Of a stretch of 64,000 bases of DNA, positions 1 through 9,573 are shown piece after piece. The stretch is from Caldicellulosiruptor bescii DSM 6725 (GTDB lineage Bacteria; Bacillota; Thermoanaerobacteria; Caldicellulosiruptorales; Caldicellulosiruptoraceae). The DNA lies in assembly GCF_000022325.1 (NCBI RefSeq), contig NC_012034.1, positions 1,692,501 through 1,756,500 on the forward strand, written 5' to 3'. A program made the translations under genes and the position numbers. A model generated the notes under the pieces. The model searched no databases. It was not told the DNA's origin and worked only from the letters and a program-made list of their open reading frames with translations. Positions within the stretch are counted from its first letter, which is position 1, and each line of letters starts with the position of its first letter.

Positions 1-2483
1 CCAATCATATCATAGGTGAGTTTTATTCTGCCAGACAGAACTGCATGAATTCTATCTTCAATAGAATCTTTGTATCTTAAGTTATACACATAAACCTTGT
101 CAAATTGCTGACCTATTCTTCTTATTCTTCCCTGGCGCTGCTCAAGTCTTATTGGGTTCCATGGAAGGTCAACGTTTATAAGAGCACCAAGCGTTTGCAA
201 GTTCAAACCTTCTGCCGCAGCATCTGTTCCTATCATAAGTTTAATTTTACCGTCTAACACAAGCTCTTTTATCTCATCCCGTTCTACCTTTGAATAAACT
301 CCATTCTTGATTATGCCAGATTTATCACCACCCGCATAAATTGCTATGTTCTTGTCTGGCATAGCTGAAGACAACTTTTGTGCAATGGTCCATGCTGTGT
401 CAAAGTACTCAGAAAAGATTATGCAGCCTCTTTTAAGCCACCCCATGTCGTTTAAGATATGCAAAATTTTGTTTAGCTTTGGATCTTTGTCTTTGTTATA
501 TTCAAGAAGATCTATTATTTCTTCCAAACAGAAAAGTTCATCCCTGCCTGTGATACTAATTCTATCAGGCATTTCATCGTCTTCATCCTCTTCAGAAAAG
601 TCGTCTTTAACAATTGCTCTCTTTTCATAAATTGCTTTCGCAGTGTTCAAGCCTGCTTGCATAGAAGAGCCCATCCTTCGCAAAAGTAGTGTCTTGTAAA
701 ACCCTTTCGCGCCTGTTTTCTGCCTTAGTAAATTTGTAAATTCTTCAGCATATTCATAAGCTTTTTTGAGTGGTGCAGAAAGTACAAGACCTTCATCATC
801 ACCTTCACCAAAAAGGACAACATCAATCTTCTTAAGATACGGCTCACCTGTTTCTGGATCAACTGTATTTTCAAGTGTACTTCTTTTCCTCTTGACAATA
901 TGTCTGATAAAAGGATTATACTTTTCCATGAAGTTTTCTTCTATAAGCTCATCTACGATATCCTGCTGGGATGGCAAAAGTGCATCATAATCATCATATG
1001 AAACATACTCATTGTCACCCATACCAAGTGATCTTCTGAGTTTCCCAATTGTAAATGGATTTTCACTTGAGGGAGGCAGAGGATTTCTTATCCAGCTCCA
1101 GTAATAAGCCTTACTTGAAATTTCTTTTTCTCCCCTCACATAATCAATTCCTTCTAAAGGTCTCAGTTGCCACAGGCTAAATGCATCGCCTAAAACCTTT
1201 TGAGAGCCCTGTGCAAGTATATACAGAAGGTCCCAACCCTCAATGGGATGTAGCTGAATTGGAGTTGCAGTTGCTAAAATCATTGCCTTTGTCTTTTGTG
1301 ATAGCTCAAGTAAAAACTTCATAAGGTTGTTAGGCTCTGGCTTTTCAGCGGGCTTATTTAAATTTTGGCGCCTTGCCCTGTGCGCCTCATCAACAATTAC
1401 ACATTCATACTCAAGGTCCAAAAGAGGCTCTACAATATCCGAATTAGAGGTAATCAAGCCTTGTGAAATTATTCCTATTCGCCTTGGACACTGTAAGATT
1501 GGGGGTATGCCATTTGCCTGTGGCCTGTACTCTTGCCCTGTTTCAACTATCCATCTTTTCCCATCCCACACAGCAGAAGGTATATCAAGCATTGTTTTGA
1601 GCTCATCCTGCCACTGCCATAAAAGTGTCTTTGGAACAATTATTAAAACAGGTTTGTCTCCATAGAGCGCTGTTATCTGAGCAATCATACCAAGCTGGGC
1701 GGTTTTGCCAAGTCCAACCTCATCTGCAAGAATGTATCTTGCTCTATCTTTGCAGTGCTCTTCAAACACCATTTTTACAAAATACTTTTGGTGATTCCAA
1801 AGCCCAAAACCTTCCCGGTAAACAGGTGCTTCTATTACAGGGGATGCAGGATCAGGCTCTTTTTTCCATTCCTCAATGCTAACTATATTTCTTTCTGCCA
1901 ATCTTCCTATATTTTCAATTATCAAATCACAAAGCTCACAAGCATAAGGATTATTCCAGAAAAAGTCAAACTCATTTTGCACCCATTCCACGCTCTCAAT
2001 ACTGTCATCTGCCCAAAGTATCTCGTAGTTGCCTTTCCAGGCAGGTAGGGTTTCATTGACACTCCCAACAAATGCAATCTTTCTACCATCTGATAGAGTT
2101 ATGACACCGGCTTTGCCATGTACAAGTCCATATACATCATTTGGTACAACTCTTACCTGAAGTTTACCGCTTTTCAGAAGTTCATAGAGTTTTTTAAACC
2201 TCTCTGGAAACTGTTCAGCCTTAAGCTCAGGTTTTGATTTGAACCATTCCCTGACAAGCTTTTGTTTTGCAAGTTTTGCCACCAAAACGTCCTTGCTCTC
2301 AACCTCAGAGTTGCAAACAACCCTTGCAACTCCTTCTATACTCTCAATTGCTTCACCTGCTATCTCTAAGATAGATGAGCTAAAGTACCCAGCAAGTCTA
2401 TCATAGCTTTTAGCATTTTTCAGGTGTTTGTTTAAAAATCCCTCTGCAAGGTCAATAAGACGTGACGAATATCTTTCAAGCAT
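1..2483 (-). CDS. PLD/SNF2-type helicase of a DUF499-DUF1156 defence operon (3' part missing)
   Basis: Superfamily 2 DNA translocase/helicase, cut off by the left edge after about 827 codons. The first ~170 residues look like a phospholipase-D-like domain: HGK at 122-124 and a GSVNET motif at 140-145. The RapA/SNF2-like motor follows, with motif I (DEVGLGKT, 254-261), DEAH at 365-368 and ATATP at 404-408. Motif VI (QRQGRIRRIGQ) is encoded near positions 111-150. The ATG start lies 79 bp after the methylase stop, and no other start upstream fits. It is the last visible gene of the operon starting at 9335. The domain order resembles helicases of predicted phage-defence operons, including DISARM DrmD. 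The function (DNA translocation or cleavage of invading DNA) is inferred. HKD is not complete in the usual spacing, so PLD activity is uncertain. Confidence 0.85.
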   Translation of the reverse strand, partial: MLERYSSRLIDLAEGFLNKHLKNAKSYDRLAGYFSSSILEIAGEAIESIEGVARVVCNSEVESKDVLVAKLAKQKLVREWFKSKPELKAEQFPERFKKLYELLKSGKLQVRVVPNDVYGLVHGKAGVITLSDGRKIAFVGSVNETLPAWKGNYEILWADDSIESVEWVQNEFDFFWNNPYACELCDLIIENIGRLAERNIVSIEEWKKEPDPASPVIEAPVYREGFGLWNHQKYFVKMVFEEHCKDRARYILADEVGLGKTAQLGMIAQITALYGDKPVLIIVPKTLLWQWQDELKTMLDIPSAVWDGKRWIVETGQEYRPQANGIPPILQCPRRIGIISQGLITSNSDIVEPLLDLEYECVIVDEAHRARRQNLNKPAEKPEPNNLMKFLLELSQKTKAMILATATPIQLHPIEGWDLLYILAQGSQKVLGDAFSLWQLRPLEGIDYVRGEKEISSKAYYWSWIRNPLPPSSENPFTIGKLRRSLGMGDNEYVSYDDYDALLPSQQDIVDELIEENFMEKYNPFIRHIVKRKRSTLENTVDPETGEPYLKKIDVVLFGEGDDEGLVLSAPLKKAYEYAEEFTNLLRQKTGAKGFYKTLLLRRMGSSMQAGLNTAKAIYEKRAIVKDDFSEEDEDDEMPDRISITGRDELFCLEEIIDLLEYNKDKDPKLNKILHILNDMGWLKRGCIIFSEYFDTAWTIAQKLSSAMPDKNIAIYAGGDKSGIIKNGVYSKVERDEIKELVLDGKIKLMIGTDAAAEGLNLQTLGALINVDLPWNPIRLEQRQGRIRRIGQQFDKVYVYNLRYKDSIEDRIHAVLSGRIKLTYDMI

Positions 2484-2562
2484 ATTTTACAAAAAGGCAA
2501 TACCCCGCACCCTTTTTCTGCAGGATACTGCCTTTTTTGGCACCTCCTTCTTGCTTTAAATT

Positions 2563-5457
2563 TTACAGTCTATCGTTTGCCACACGCTCAGCAAGATATG
2601 AAGCTATTTTTGAGTCGTTTTGCCAGTGTTCCATGCCATCAATTTTCTCAAGCCTTGCAAGGTATCTGAATATTATCTCTATCTTGGTTTTGTTGTTCCA
2701 GTATTTTGTTCCAAGTTTGGTCTTTAACATCTCATGTGAAAGTGCAACCGCCTCGGCAGTGTCATTTATTTCCTGGTCTTTTTTTATTGCGCTATTTATC
2801 GCTAAAAGACACAAGCGCAAGATTGTTGTACTAAACGCATGTTTGGTATCAAGAAGTCCCTGCCCAAGCTCGCTTGCTGTCTTCAGTCTTGCCGAATTTG
2901 ATTTTTTAATTGCAAAAAGTTCATCATAATCAGCAACACCAAGACTCCTTGCAGCATCTTGATATGCACCTATTCTTTTTTCACCCCTTGTTTCAAATTC
3001 GATGCCTCTTATATAAAACTTCTCATAGCTTTCCATCTTGCGCCAAATTTCGTAAATGGTATCTTGGTCAAACCCAAGGTATTTCAAACCTTCTGGTACT
3101 ATGTAGCTGCTTGCATATTCGCGCATGGAATCCAAAAACTCTTTAATCTTCTGGTTTGTTGCTTTAAGATTGCAGGATGTCAAAACACGCAATGCTGCAT
3201 AGTAGCCTGACAGCTCCAAATCTGTTGGACTAAAATTAGGCTCTGCTTCATCTTTGTCAAGCTCATACATGAGCTTTATCTGTCTTTCTACCTCTTCTTT
3301 GCCAAAAGGATATAGCTCTTCAATAAATACAGGCTCAAGTTGAGTTCTATCAATCTTCTTTAAAACAACACACACAGTTGACTGGACAAAATTGCCCTCT
3401 GACATATTGTCCTCTGTCTCTGTTGCAATGCTCCATGCATTGACAGACAAAAGCCCTGAGTTAAGCAAAATTTCTGTTAGGTCTGCAAAAACCTGTGAGT
3501 CCTGGTGTGTAAACATGAGGACAAAATAGCCATTTTCAGGCATATTAGAAACTATGTTTTTAAGAATCTCCGTAAAAGCAGTTTTAAACAGTTCGCGGTC
3601 ACCCCGAACTGCCAATGCCCTTTTGCTGTCTGTATACCAATCTGGAAAAACTTCTTTCAAAAACTTCTTATCCCATGCTAAGAAGAACTCAGAGAGCTCA
3701 TGGTAATTTATTGCATCAGCATAAGGCGGGTCTGTTATCCAAATGTGGCAGGCTTGATTTACATCGCGGGCATCGGTAGGATAAACTATTTTGTGATTAT
3801 TTGACAACAAATAAGGCTTTAAACTGTCTAAAAACCATGGTAAAACAGTCAATCCTCTTACATTAAAATTGAACAACGTATTCAATGCCTGATTGTAAAA
3901 TGTGTTCTTCCCATTATCCTCACGCGTATTGTCCCATAGACATAACTTAGAATTCCACGTAACACACCTATTAACCCCCAGTAGCCCCACAATCTTCTCC
4001 TCTTTCGTCTTTGCCTTTTTGTCAATCAGTTCCATCAAAAGCCCATGTAAAAGTAACTGTCGTAGATTGAAAAGCTGATGCCAATATGCCCAACCTCTTT
4101 CTCTGTACAATCTGCTTGTTTCTTCACCCTCTTCAATCATATCACTTGGAATATATCCTTTTTGCTGCCACTCCTCAAATCTTTCTTTCAAAAGTTCTAT
4201 AACTTTCTTTTCCCTTTCAAAATCCTCATCATCCGGAGCTTTGTAGTATCTTTGCCCTTTTTCATCCTCATATCTTATGCAATACAATCTTTCTTGAAAA
4301 ACATCATCTTCTCTTGGCACAAATTCATGTTTTTCCCAGCGTCTTAGCCCCCAAATTGTTTTGCTACTCTCATCAACCTTATCTCCCCTAATTGACGAAA
4401 TACTTGTTTCCATTTTACAATGTGGACAAATTAAATAACCATCCTTTACAGTTCCGTTTTTAGCTGCTTGTTCGAGCTCTGATTGGCTGACTTTCGTTTT
4501 GATTTCTATATCAAACCCTTTTTTAGCTGGGTTTTCGTGCAACACAGCAATAGTTTTAGAATTTTTGCCAATTACCAAAGAAGGTAGTAGAGGAACTTTG
4601 AACCCACATTCAGGACAAATTGTCTCAACGCAGTATAAATATGCATTTGCTCTATGCCCTTTTGAGTTGTGCTCAATCTGCCACTGAGTTACAATCTTGT
4701 CTGCCTGCTCAAATATTCTTTTTTGAAAATCTTTTAGCTTTTCAATCGCATCTTCGGGCAGGCTCAAAAGATTCAAAGCTGCCCACGTAAGAAGCATTGC
4801 AATTGGATTTAGGTCTGACGCAAAAACACCAAACCCAAGCCTTGCTGCTTCAAATGGAATACTCCCTCCACCGCAAAAACAATCTCCAACTGTTGGAAGT
4901 TGTCCAAATCTTTTTTTGCCAAGCTCTTCAACAAGGGCTTGATATGAATATGCATTTGTTCCAAGATGCTCATTTATCTCATCCCAAGCGCTCTTAGGCA
5001 GATTTTCTATCTCTTCGGGACGCTTGCAATATCTTAGCTTCTGTTCATATGGCATCCTTTTAAATATTCTTTCTTGAAATCCTTCCCTCTCAGCTTTTTT
5101 TAAATCTTTTTTGTAGCTTATTTTCCCCTCATCTGCAACATCAAAATATTTTGCCTTTTCTTCTTCTGTTGCAAACTCATAAGCATCCTTTGCTGATATG
5201 CTACTTTTTCTTCTCAGCTTCAAGCCCTCTTCATCCATAGTCATAAGCTTAAGAAAAATTTTCATATCTTTTTTGGGGTCATCTGTTGCAGGCAAAAGAA
5301 CTCCCAAAAGTAGTGCACGCACAAGCACAAGAGGTTTTCTGCCCCACCATTTGCCAAGTCCTGTTAATGTCTGTCCTGCACCTGCTTTTCGCTCTTTAAA
5401 TGCCTCCTTTGAAAGTTTTGAAACTGGAAATTGAACCTCTATTAAAGATTTCTCCAT
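2563..5457 (-). CDS. DUF1156 adenine-specific DNA methylase, defence-associated
   Basis: Predicted DNA N6-adenine methyltransferase of the COG1743/DUF1156 family, 964 aa. The DUF1156 signature is at the N-terminus (GKWWGRKPLVLVRA, 35-48). A SAM-binding motif follows (DCFCGGGS, 192-199). CPEC at 281-284 and CPHC at 344-347 form a likely zinc ribbon. The catalytic TDPPY is at 575-579. Family members modify host DNA in several defence systems (type 3 BREX carries a COG1743 methylase). Here the likely job is to mark self DNA while the ATPase and helicase act on foreign DNA; that division of labour is inference. It starts 40 bp after the DUF3780 gene and precedes the helicase. No frameshift is seen. 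Confidence 0.9.
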   Translation of the reverse strand: MEKSLIEVQFPVSKLSKEAFKERKAGAGQTLTGLGKWWGRKPLVLVRALLLGVLLPATDDPKKDMKIFLKLMTMDEEGLKLRRKSSISAKDAYEFATEEEKAKYFDVADEGKISYKKDLKKAEREGFQERIFKRMPYEQKLRYCKRPEEIENLPKSAWDEINEHLGTNAYSYQALVEELGKKRFGQLPTVGDCFCGGGSIPFEAARLGFGVFASDLNPIAMLLTWAALNLLSLPEDAIEKLKDFQKRIFEQADKIVTQWQIEHNSKGHRANAYLYCVETICPECGFKVPLLPSLVIGKNSKTIAVLHENPAKKGFDIEIKTKVSQSELEQAAKNGTVKDGYLICPHCKMETSISSIRGDKVDESSKTIWGLRRWEKHEFVPREDDVFQERLYCIRYEDEKGQRYYKAPDDEDFEREKKVIELLKERFEEWQQKGYIPSDMIEEGEETSRLYRERGWAYWHQLFNLRQLLLHGLLMELIDKKAKTKEEKIVGLLGVNRCVTWNSKLCLWDNTREDNGKNTFYNQALNTLFNFNVRGLTVLPWFLDSLKPYLLSNNHKIVYPTDARDVNQACHIWITDPPYADAINYHELSEFFLAWDKKFLKEVFPDWYTDSKRALAVRGDRELFKTAFTEILKNIVSNMPENGYFVLMFTHQDSQVFADLTEILLNSGLLSVNAWSIATETEDNMSEGNFVQSTVCVVLKKIDRTQLEPVFIEELYPFGKEEVERQIKLMYELDKDEAEPNFSPTDLELSGYYAALRVLTSCNLKATNQKIKEFLDSMREYASSYIVPEGLKYLGFDQDTIYEIWRKMESYEKFYIRGIEFETRGEKRIGAYQDAARSLGVADYDELFAIKKSNSARLKTASELGQGLLDTKHAFSTTILRLCLLAINSAIKKDQEINDTAEAVALSHEMLKTKLGTKYWNNKTKIEIIFRYLARLEKIDGMEHWQNDSKIASYLAERVANDRL

Positions 5458-5497
5458 CTTCTTCCATCTCCTTTTAGGTCAAGAATTTCTGTCAGTA

Positions 5498-6100
5498 TTA
5501 CTCTTCATATATAACTTTTTGTTCTTTGATGCTTTCAAAGTCAAGCTGTTTAATTTGTTTTTGACTTACTGGATTATCAAGCAAAGCATATTTTAGTGCC
5601 ATTCTCCAACCTTTTCTGTCATTTACCCTGCCTGTTGCAGCATTTGTAACACCATACAACCACCATCTCTCTTCTGGTCGCAAACCTTGCCAGTTGACAA
5701 TTGCAACAGGCACCTGCGAATCATCAGTGCAATCTTCCAGTGCCCAGAGCAAAACCACAAGTTCTTTCCCCAAAAGTCTGTGAACGGGATTTTGCCCAAC
5801 TTTCCACTTAGATTTCTTAAAACCCTCCTTTTCAAGCCGAAAATTGAACTCCTGTGCAATATACGGTGCAACTCTTTGCCACAGCCATTTAGGAACAATT
5901 ACTTTGAGCTGGTTGTGAAGAGGACTGTTCTCATCAATATCTTGTGCTTCCTTCCCCTCTTGCCATATAAATCTTTCATACACCTTTACTGTCTCGTTCT
6001 TCCCTTGAGGAATTACCACCATAAAATGGTGCTGCGTCTCAGATGGTACATATCCAAAGCCAATTGAGGCTGCAGCGTCTTTCTTTTTAGATTTACTCAT
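5498..6100 (-). CDS. DUF3780 protein of the DUF499 defence operon
   Basis: A 200-aa protein matching DUF3780 by context and by its start (SIGFGYVPSETQHHFMVVIP region). The family has no known enzymatic activity. It occurs almost only between DUF499 and DUF1156 genes, so it is probably a subunit or adaptor of that complex. Its ATG overlaps the last 8 bases of the DUF499 gene, which indicates translational coupling. The protein is soluble, with no signal peptide or membrane segment. Many Trp and Arg residues in the C-terminal half (for example LRPEERWWLYGVTNAATG) suggest a compact folded domain. Confidence 0.82.
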   Translation of the reverse strand: MSKSKKKDAAASIGFGYVPSETQHHFMVVIPQGKNETVKVYERFIWQEGKEAQDIDENSPLHNQLKVIVPKWLWQRVAPYIAQEFNFRLEKEGFKKSKWKVGQNPVHRLLGKELVVLLWALEDCTDDSQVPVAIVNWQGLRPEERWWLYGVTNAATGRVNDRKGWRMALKYALLDNPVSQKQIKQLDFESIKEQKVIYEE

Positions 6101-9100
6101 TCTGTGTTATTGCCTCCTTGAAGTCATGAAGCGTCTTGCCTTTTTGCTTTATCCATTCTTCAAAGTCTTTTGCATCTTCAAATAACAGTTCTGTAATAAC
6201 AGCTCTCACGTTTTGAATCCCATCATTGTAGAAGTCGGTTTTGACCTTTTCAATATGTGTAAAAATCTCGCTTAGTTCTACCCCTTGTGGCTTTTTACAT
6301 GTCAGGACAATATAGTTATCATCATCTCTATAAATATCAAGAGAATAGGCAACAAACTTTCCTTTGTAATTTTTCAATAGTTCAATTTCTCTTTGAAGTT
6401 CTTCTATACTAAAAATCAGAATTTTCTTGCTACCTGAAAGTTTTAATTTAACCGGTTTTGTATAATCAAGTTCTATTTGCTTAATTACTATGTTTCCTGT
6501 AACATCTCTTCTCACAGGAATATTTTTTATCTCTGAAAAAACACCATCTTTTTCTGCAACCACATTAATTACCCTTGTATTATCTGGAATTGTAATATCA
6601 CCATTTTCGGCAACTTTGCCATTATAGCGCGGGTTTGAACCATCTGTTGTATACTTTACAGTTGCCTGCGGAGCTGTTCTTATTTTTATGTGAGCTCTGC
6701 CTTCTTGGTCGCAAAATCTTATATTGTCATCAAGTAAAATTTCACATTCATATTTTACAACATCACCTTTTGGATGATACCCTGTTGAATCAATGCAAAG
6801 GAAACTGAGCTTTACTGCTTTTGTCCTGAACTCATTAATATTTGGCACAACCGGTGAGTTCTCTGATACCTCCTTATCACCCTCTTCATAATGTACAACA
6901 TCACCAAACATTGGTATGAGCTTTAAAACTACCTCGCCTGTGTCAAAGTCAGGGGATACAAACTGAACTTTTACTGTTGTTTTGTCCTTTGCTGCCTCAC
7001 CTCTTAAAACAATCCCTCCACTTTCTTTCCACAAACCTTTTGAAAGCATCTCGCGCTTTAAATTCTCCAGGGCCTCTGGTGGATGCCAAAACCACCTTGC
7101 ATCTCGCGCTGCTCTTTCAACAATCTCGGACCAAGACATTGACTCTCTTGTGAAGAGCAAATTCTCTACCTTTTCGCGAAATTCATCAATGTCATTTACT
7201 TCTATATACTTTTTGTTAAGCAACACTTTTTGAATGACAATCTCTCCATCTCGGTTGTTGCCAAGAAGAGCTCTAACTCTGTCTATCCCTTTTGAACCTT
7301 GAGAATCACTATTTTCACTCGCTGGCAGATATTTTAAATCTTCAGAAATAAGTTCAGCGTTCTGTTTAGTATATGGCCTCTGTGGATAGTAAATCTTGTT
7401 AAAAGTCTCTCTCAAGACTTCTAAAACTGCAGTTTTCATCTTGCTCTGTTCATTTTCTGCTCGTTGATATTCTGTGTCAGTCTCTGGAACACCCTCTTTT
7501 CTGAGCTCATTTAGCACGTTTTCCCAACACATATACTCTCTTATTTTCTCTAAAAGCGTATTATACATGGTAGTAGAACCTGTTAAAAAGAGAAGTCTAT
7601 TTTTGTAAGTTTGATTTTGCCAAAAACCAATCAGTGCTGGGTTAAGAGACCCTTTTGAGTCATAAGGCTTTGAAATAATTAGCGTTACATTGTTCATATC
7701 CACATTGATTTTTGATATGTCATTTGGCAAAGCGACAATCTTTTGGTACACCTTCTGATAGCAGTTTAGATTCCTTGGTGAAAAATATTCATAAAGAAGC
7801 CTCTCTAACACTGCCTCCGCTTCATCTAATGTATACATACTTTTGAATTTTCTCATGCGCGCAACTACATTTTCCATTGGTGTAATATATATTCTGTCAT
7901 TTGCATCAATTCTTGTATGTAATGAATTTTGCTTAAATTCTTCAATTATGTTCGCAAGACTGCTTAAATCTTTGTTTGGAGAGCTCATATATGCAAAAAG
8001 CTCACTTGTTGTAAGACCTAATGGAGATTTTGTAATTTCAGACAGCGAAGACAGCAAAATCAATTTTGCAACTTCACTTGCTAAGTTAGTATTGTACTTT
8101 TGGTCAATAGCCTTTGCAGTTGTAATATGAGCTGTTGAATAAACATCGTGCATAATGGCATTTTCTAAACTCTGCTTTATATTTATAATCTCTTCGCGCG
8201 TGTTGTAATCGCTCAGGTCAAAGTCGTATGGTTCAATTAAATACTTCTGCTTTGCAAGTTTCCCTTCTTCACTGTAAAGATATCTTATGTAGTGCCTCAT
8301 AAGACGAATAAGTCCTCGTGTTTGCTGGAAATTGACATTTTCCCTGAATCTGCTAACAAGCTCCATTATTGCAGGATGAAACGGATATGTTCTCTTAATC
8401 TCAGTGTAAATTCGCTCTGGCTCAACTGTAGTCTGTCCTTTTCTATTACCTTCTTCAATAACCTCTTTGTAGGCTTTTGCAATCTCTTCTACATCTGGGT
8501 CATTTTCAGGGTTTTGAGGATACTCTTTGAAAAATCTTTTTCTCAAAATACAGTATACATCATTTGTGACCATATCAACCGGCTGGATAGAAGAGGCAAC
8601 ACGGGTTGCTTCTTTGTCAAGCTCTGTTGCTAAAGCACTTTGTAAAAGTTTCCCTCCTTGCTCATACGCTGCTTGAAGGTCTGCCACAACCACCATTACG
8701 TTTGAAAGCTCTTTTTTCTGGATTGCATTGAAAAGATTCGAAAGCCCAATTGAAACAACCTTTCCAAAGTTACTCTCACCAACTGGAATACTCTGGACAT
8801 ACTCAAGATATAGCGGAAGCTCATCAAGCAGTATCAAAAGCGGGTCCCCTGCTAATAGCTCTGTCCACTCTCTATCGCCAGGTGCAAACATATGATTTTG
8901 AAGGGACTTGTTCAAAACCTCTTGCTTGCCAAGCTGGTTCGCTATTTCTACCCATGGGATTGAATTTGTCCATCTTCCAGTAAATACTGCAAGTCTTATT
9001 CTACCTGTGTACATATATGGATAATCATCACCTAAAATCTTTTTTCTGATTTCCGGATACTTTGCCAAAAGCCCCAAAGCAATCATGTTATGGGTCTTGC

Positions 9101-9335
9101 CACCACCCATTGCCTGTCGCAGAACAATTACACCTTGTTCATCATCAATTCCACTAAATCTTTTGAATGCAACATCAAATAATCTTCTCATACCGTTTGT
9201 TATGTATGTTTGTTCAAAAAACTTTTCCGGCTTGATTTTGTCAGAAAGAAGGTCTGAGATTTCCTGAACATCTTCTGAGCTTCTTGTTGTGAACACATCA
9301 TCCCTGGGTTTACAAAGCTCGAAAAGAGTTTTCAT
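6093..9335 (-). CDS. DUF499 P-loop ATPase, first gene of defence operon
   Basis: Large ATPase, 1080 aa, of the DUF499 family. The P-loop (GGGKTH) is at 77-82 and Walker B (LILLDEL) at 167-173. The N-terminus, with EDVQEISDLLSDKIKP at 21-36, is typical of the family. The C-terminal part has a stretch like the ligand-type beta domain seen in chitobiase-like modules (TDGSNPRYNGK). The ATG has a GGAGG box 9 bases upstream. The gene opens a four-gene operon with DUF3780, DUF1156 methylase and PLD/SNF2 helicase. This set recurs in defence islands and has been predicted to act against phage. The role as the ATP-driven hub, analogous to BREX BrxC/PglY, is inference. A decayed second DUF499 5' end lies at 16757-16966. 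Confidence 0.88.
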   Translation of the reverse strand: MKTLFELCKPRDDVFTTRSSEDVQEISDLLSDKIKPEKFFEQTYITNGMRRLFDVAFKRFSGIDDEQGVIVLRQAMGGGKTHNMIALGLLAKYPEIRKKILGDDYPYMYTGRIRLAVFTGRWTNSIPWVEIANQLGKQEVLNKSLQNHMFAPGDREWTELLAGDPLLILLDELPLYLEYVQSIPVGESNFGKVVSIGLSNLFNAIQKKELSNVMVVVADLQAAYEQGGKLLQSALATELDKEATRVASSIQPVDMVTNDVYCILRKRFFKEYPQNPENDPDVEEIAKAYKEVIEEGNRKGQTTVEPERIYTEIKRTYPFHPAIMELVSRFRENVNFQQTRGLIRLMRHYIRYLYSEEGKLAKQKYLIEPYDFDLSDYNTREEIINIKQSLENAIMHDVYSTAHITTAKAIDQKYNTNLASEVAKLILLSSLSEITKSPLGLTTSELFAYMSSPNKDLSSLANIIEEFKQNSLHTRIDANDRIYITPMENVVARMRKFKSMYTLDEAEAVLERLLYEYFSPRNLNCYQKVYQKIVALPNDISKINVDMNNVTLIISKPYDSKGSLNPALIGFWQNQTYKNRLLFLTGSTTMYNTLLEKIREYMCWENVLNELRKEGVPETDTEYQRAENEQSKMKTAVLEVLRETFNKIYYPQRPYTKQNAELISEDLKYLPASENSDSQGSKGIDRVRALLGNNRDGEIVIQKVLLNKKYIEVNDIDEFREKVENLLFTRESMSWSEIVERAARDARWFWHPPEALENLKREMLSKGLWKESGGIVLRGEAAKDKTTVKVQFVSPDFDTGEVVLKLIPMFGDVVHYEEGDKEVSENSPVVPNINEFRTKAVKLSFLCIDSTGYHPKGDVVKYECEILLDDNIRFCDQEGRAHIKIRTAPQATVKYTTDGSNPRYNGKVAENGDITIPDNTRVINVVAEKDGVFSEIKNIPVRRDVTGNIVIKQIELDYTKPVKLKLSGSKKILIFSIEELQREIELLKNYKGKFVAYSLDIYRDDDNYIVLTCKKPQGVELSEIFTHIEKVKTDFYNDGIQNVRAVITELLFEDAKDFEEWIKQKGKTLHDFKEAITQNE

Positions 9336-9519
9336 GAGTGTTTACCTCCAGTGAATTTTATTTTTTTCAATGAGAATACGAATCATCCTTACGATACCTA
9401 AATTAGCCAATTAATTATTTTTTTATTTATAGACATTTAGTTGATGCACTAAACAAAATCTTTCTACTTTCTCACTCATGTATAATACAGGTTAAGTTTC
9501 GTATATTGCTATTGATTTT

Positions 9520-9548
9520 ATTATACCAATTCTCCATCGAAGATTAAA
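9520..9548 (-). promoter_or_regulatory. possible promoter for the DUF499 operon
   Basis: In the 238-bp gap upstream of the DUF499 gene, the minus strand has TTTAAT, 17 bases, then TATAAT. The -10 is perfect and the -35 is weak. It lies about 185 bp before the ATG, so a long leader would result. No terminator is visible after the UvrD-like gene, so read-through from the Gabija-like operon is also possible. Confidence 0.3.
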
Positions 9549-9573
9549 CCAACAATCACATTCAAGTATTCTC

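Noticed and set aside
2462-5434. Long plus-strand open frames opposite the DUF1156 gene
   Set aside because: They lie antisense to a well-supported gene, lack ribosome sites, and have composition expected of shadow frames.
1-9335. DISARM or BREX label for the first operon
   Set aside because: DrmA, DrmB, PglZ and BrxL homologues are absent; only the helicase and the methylase class are shared.
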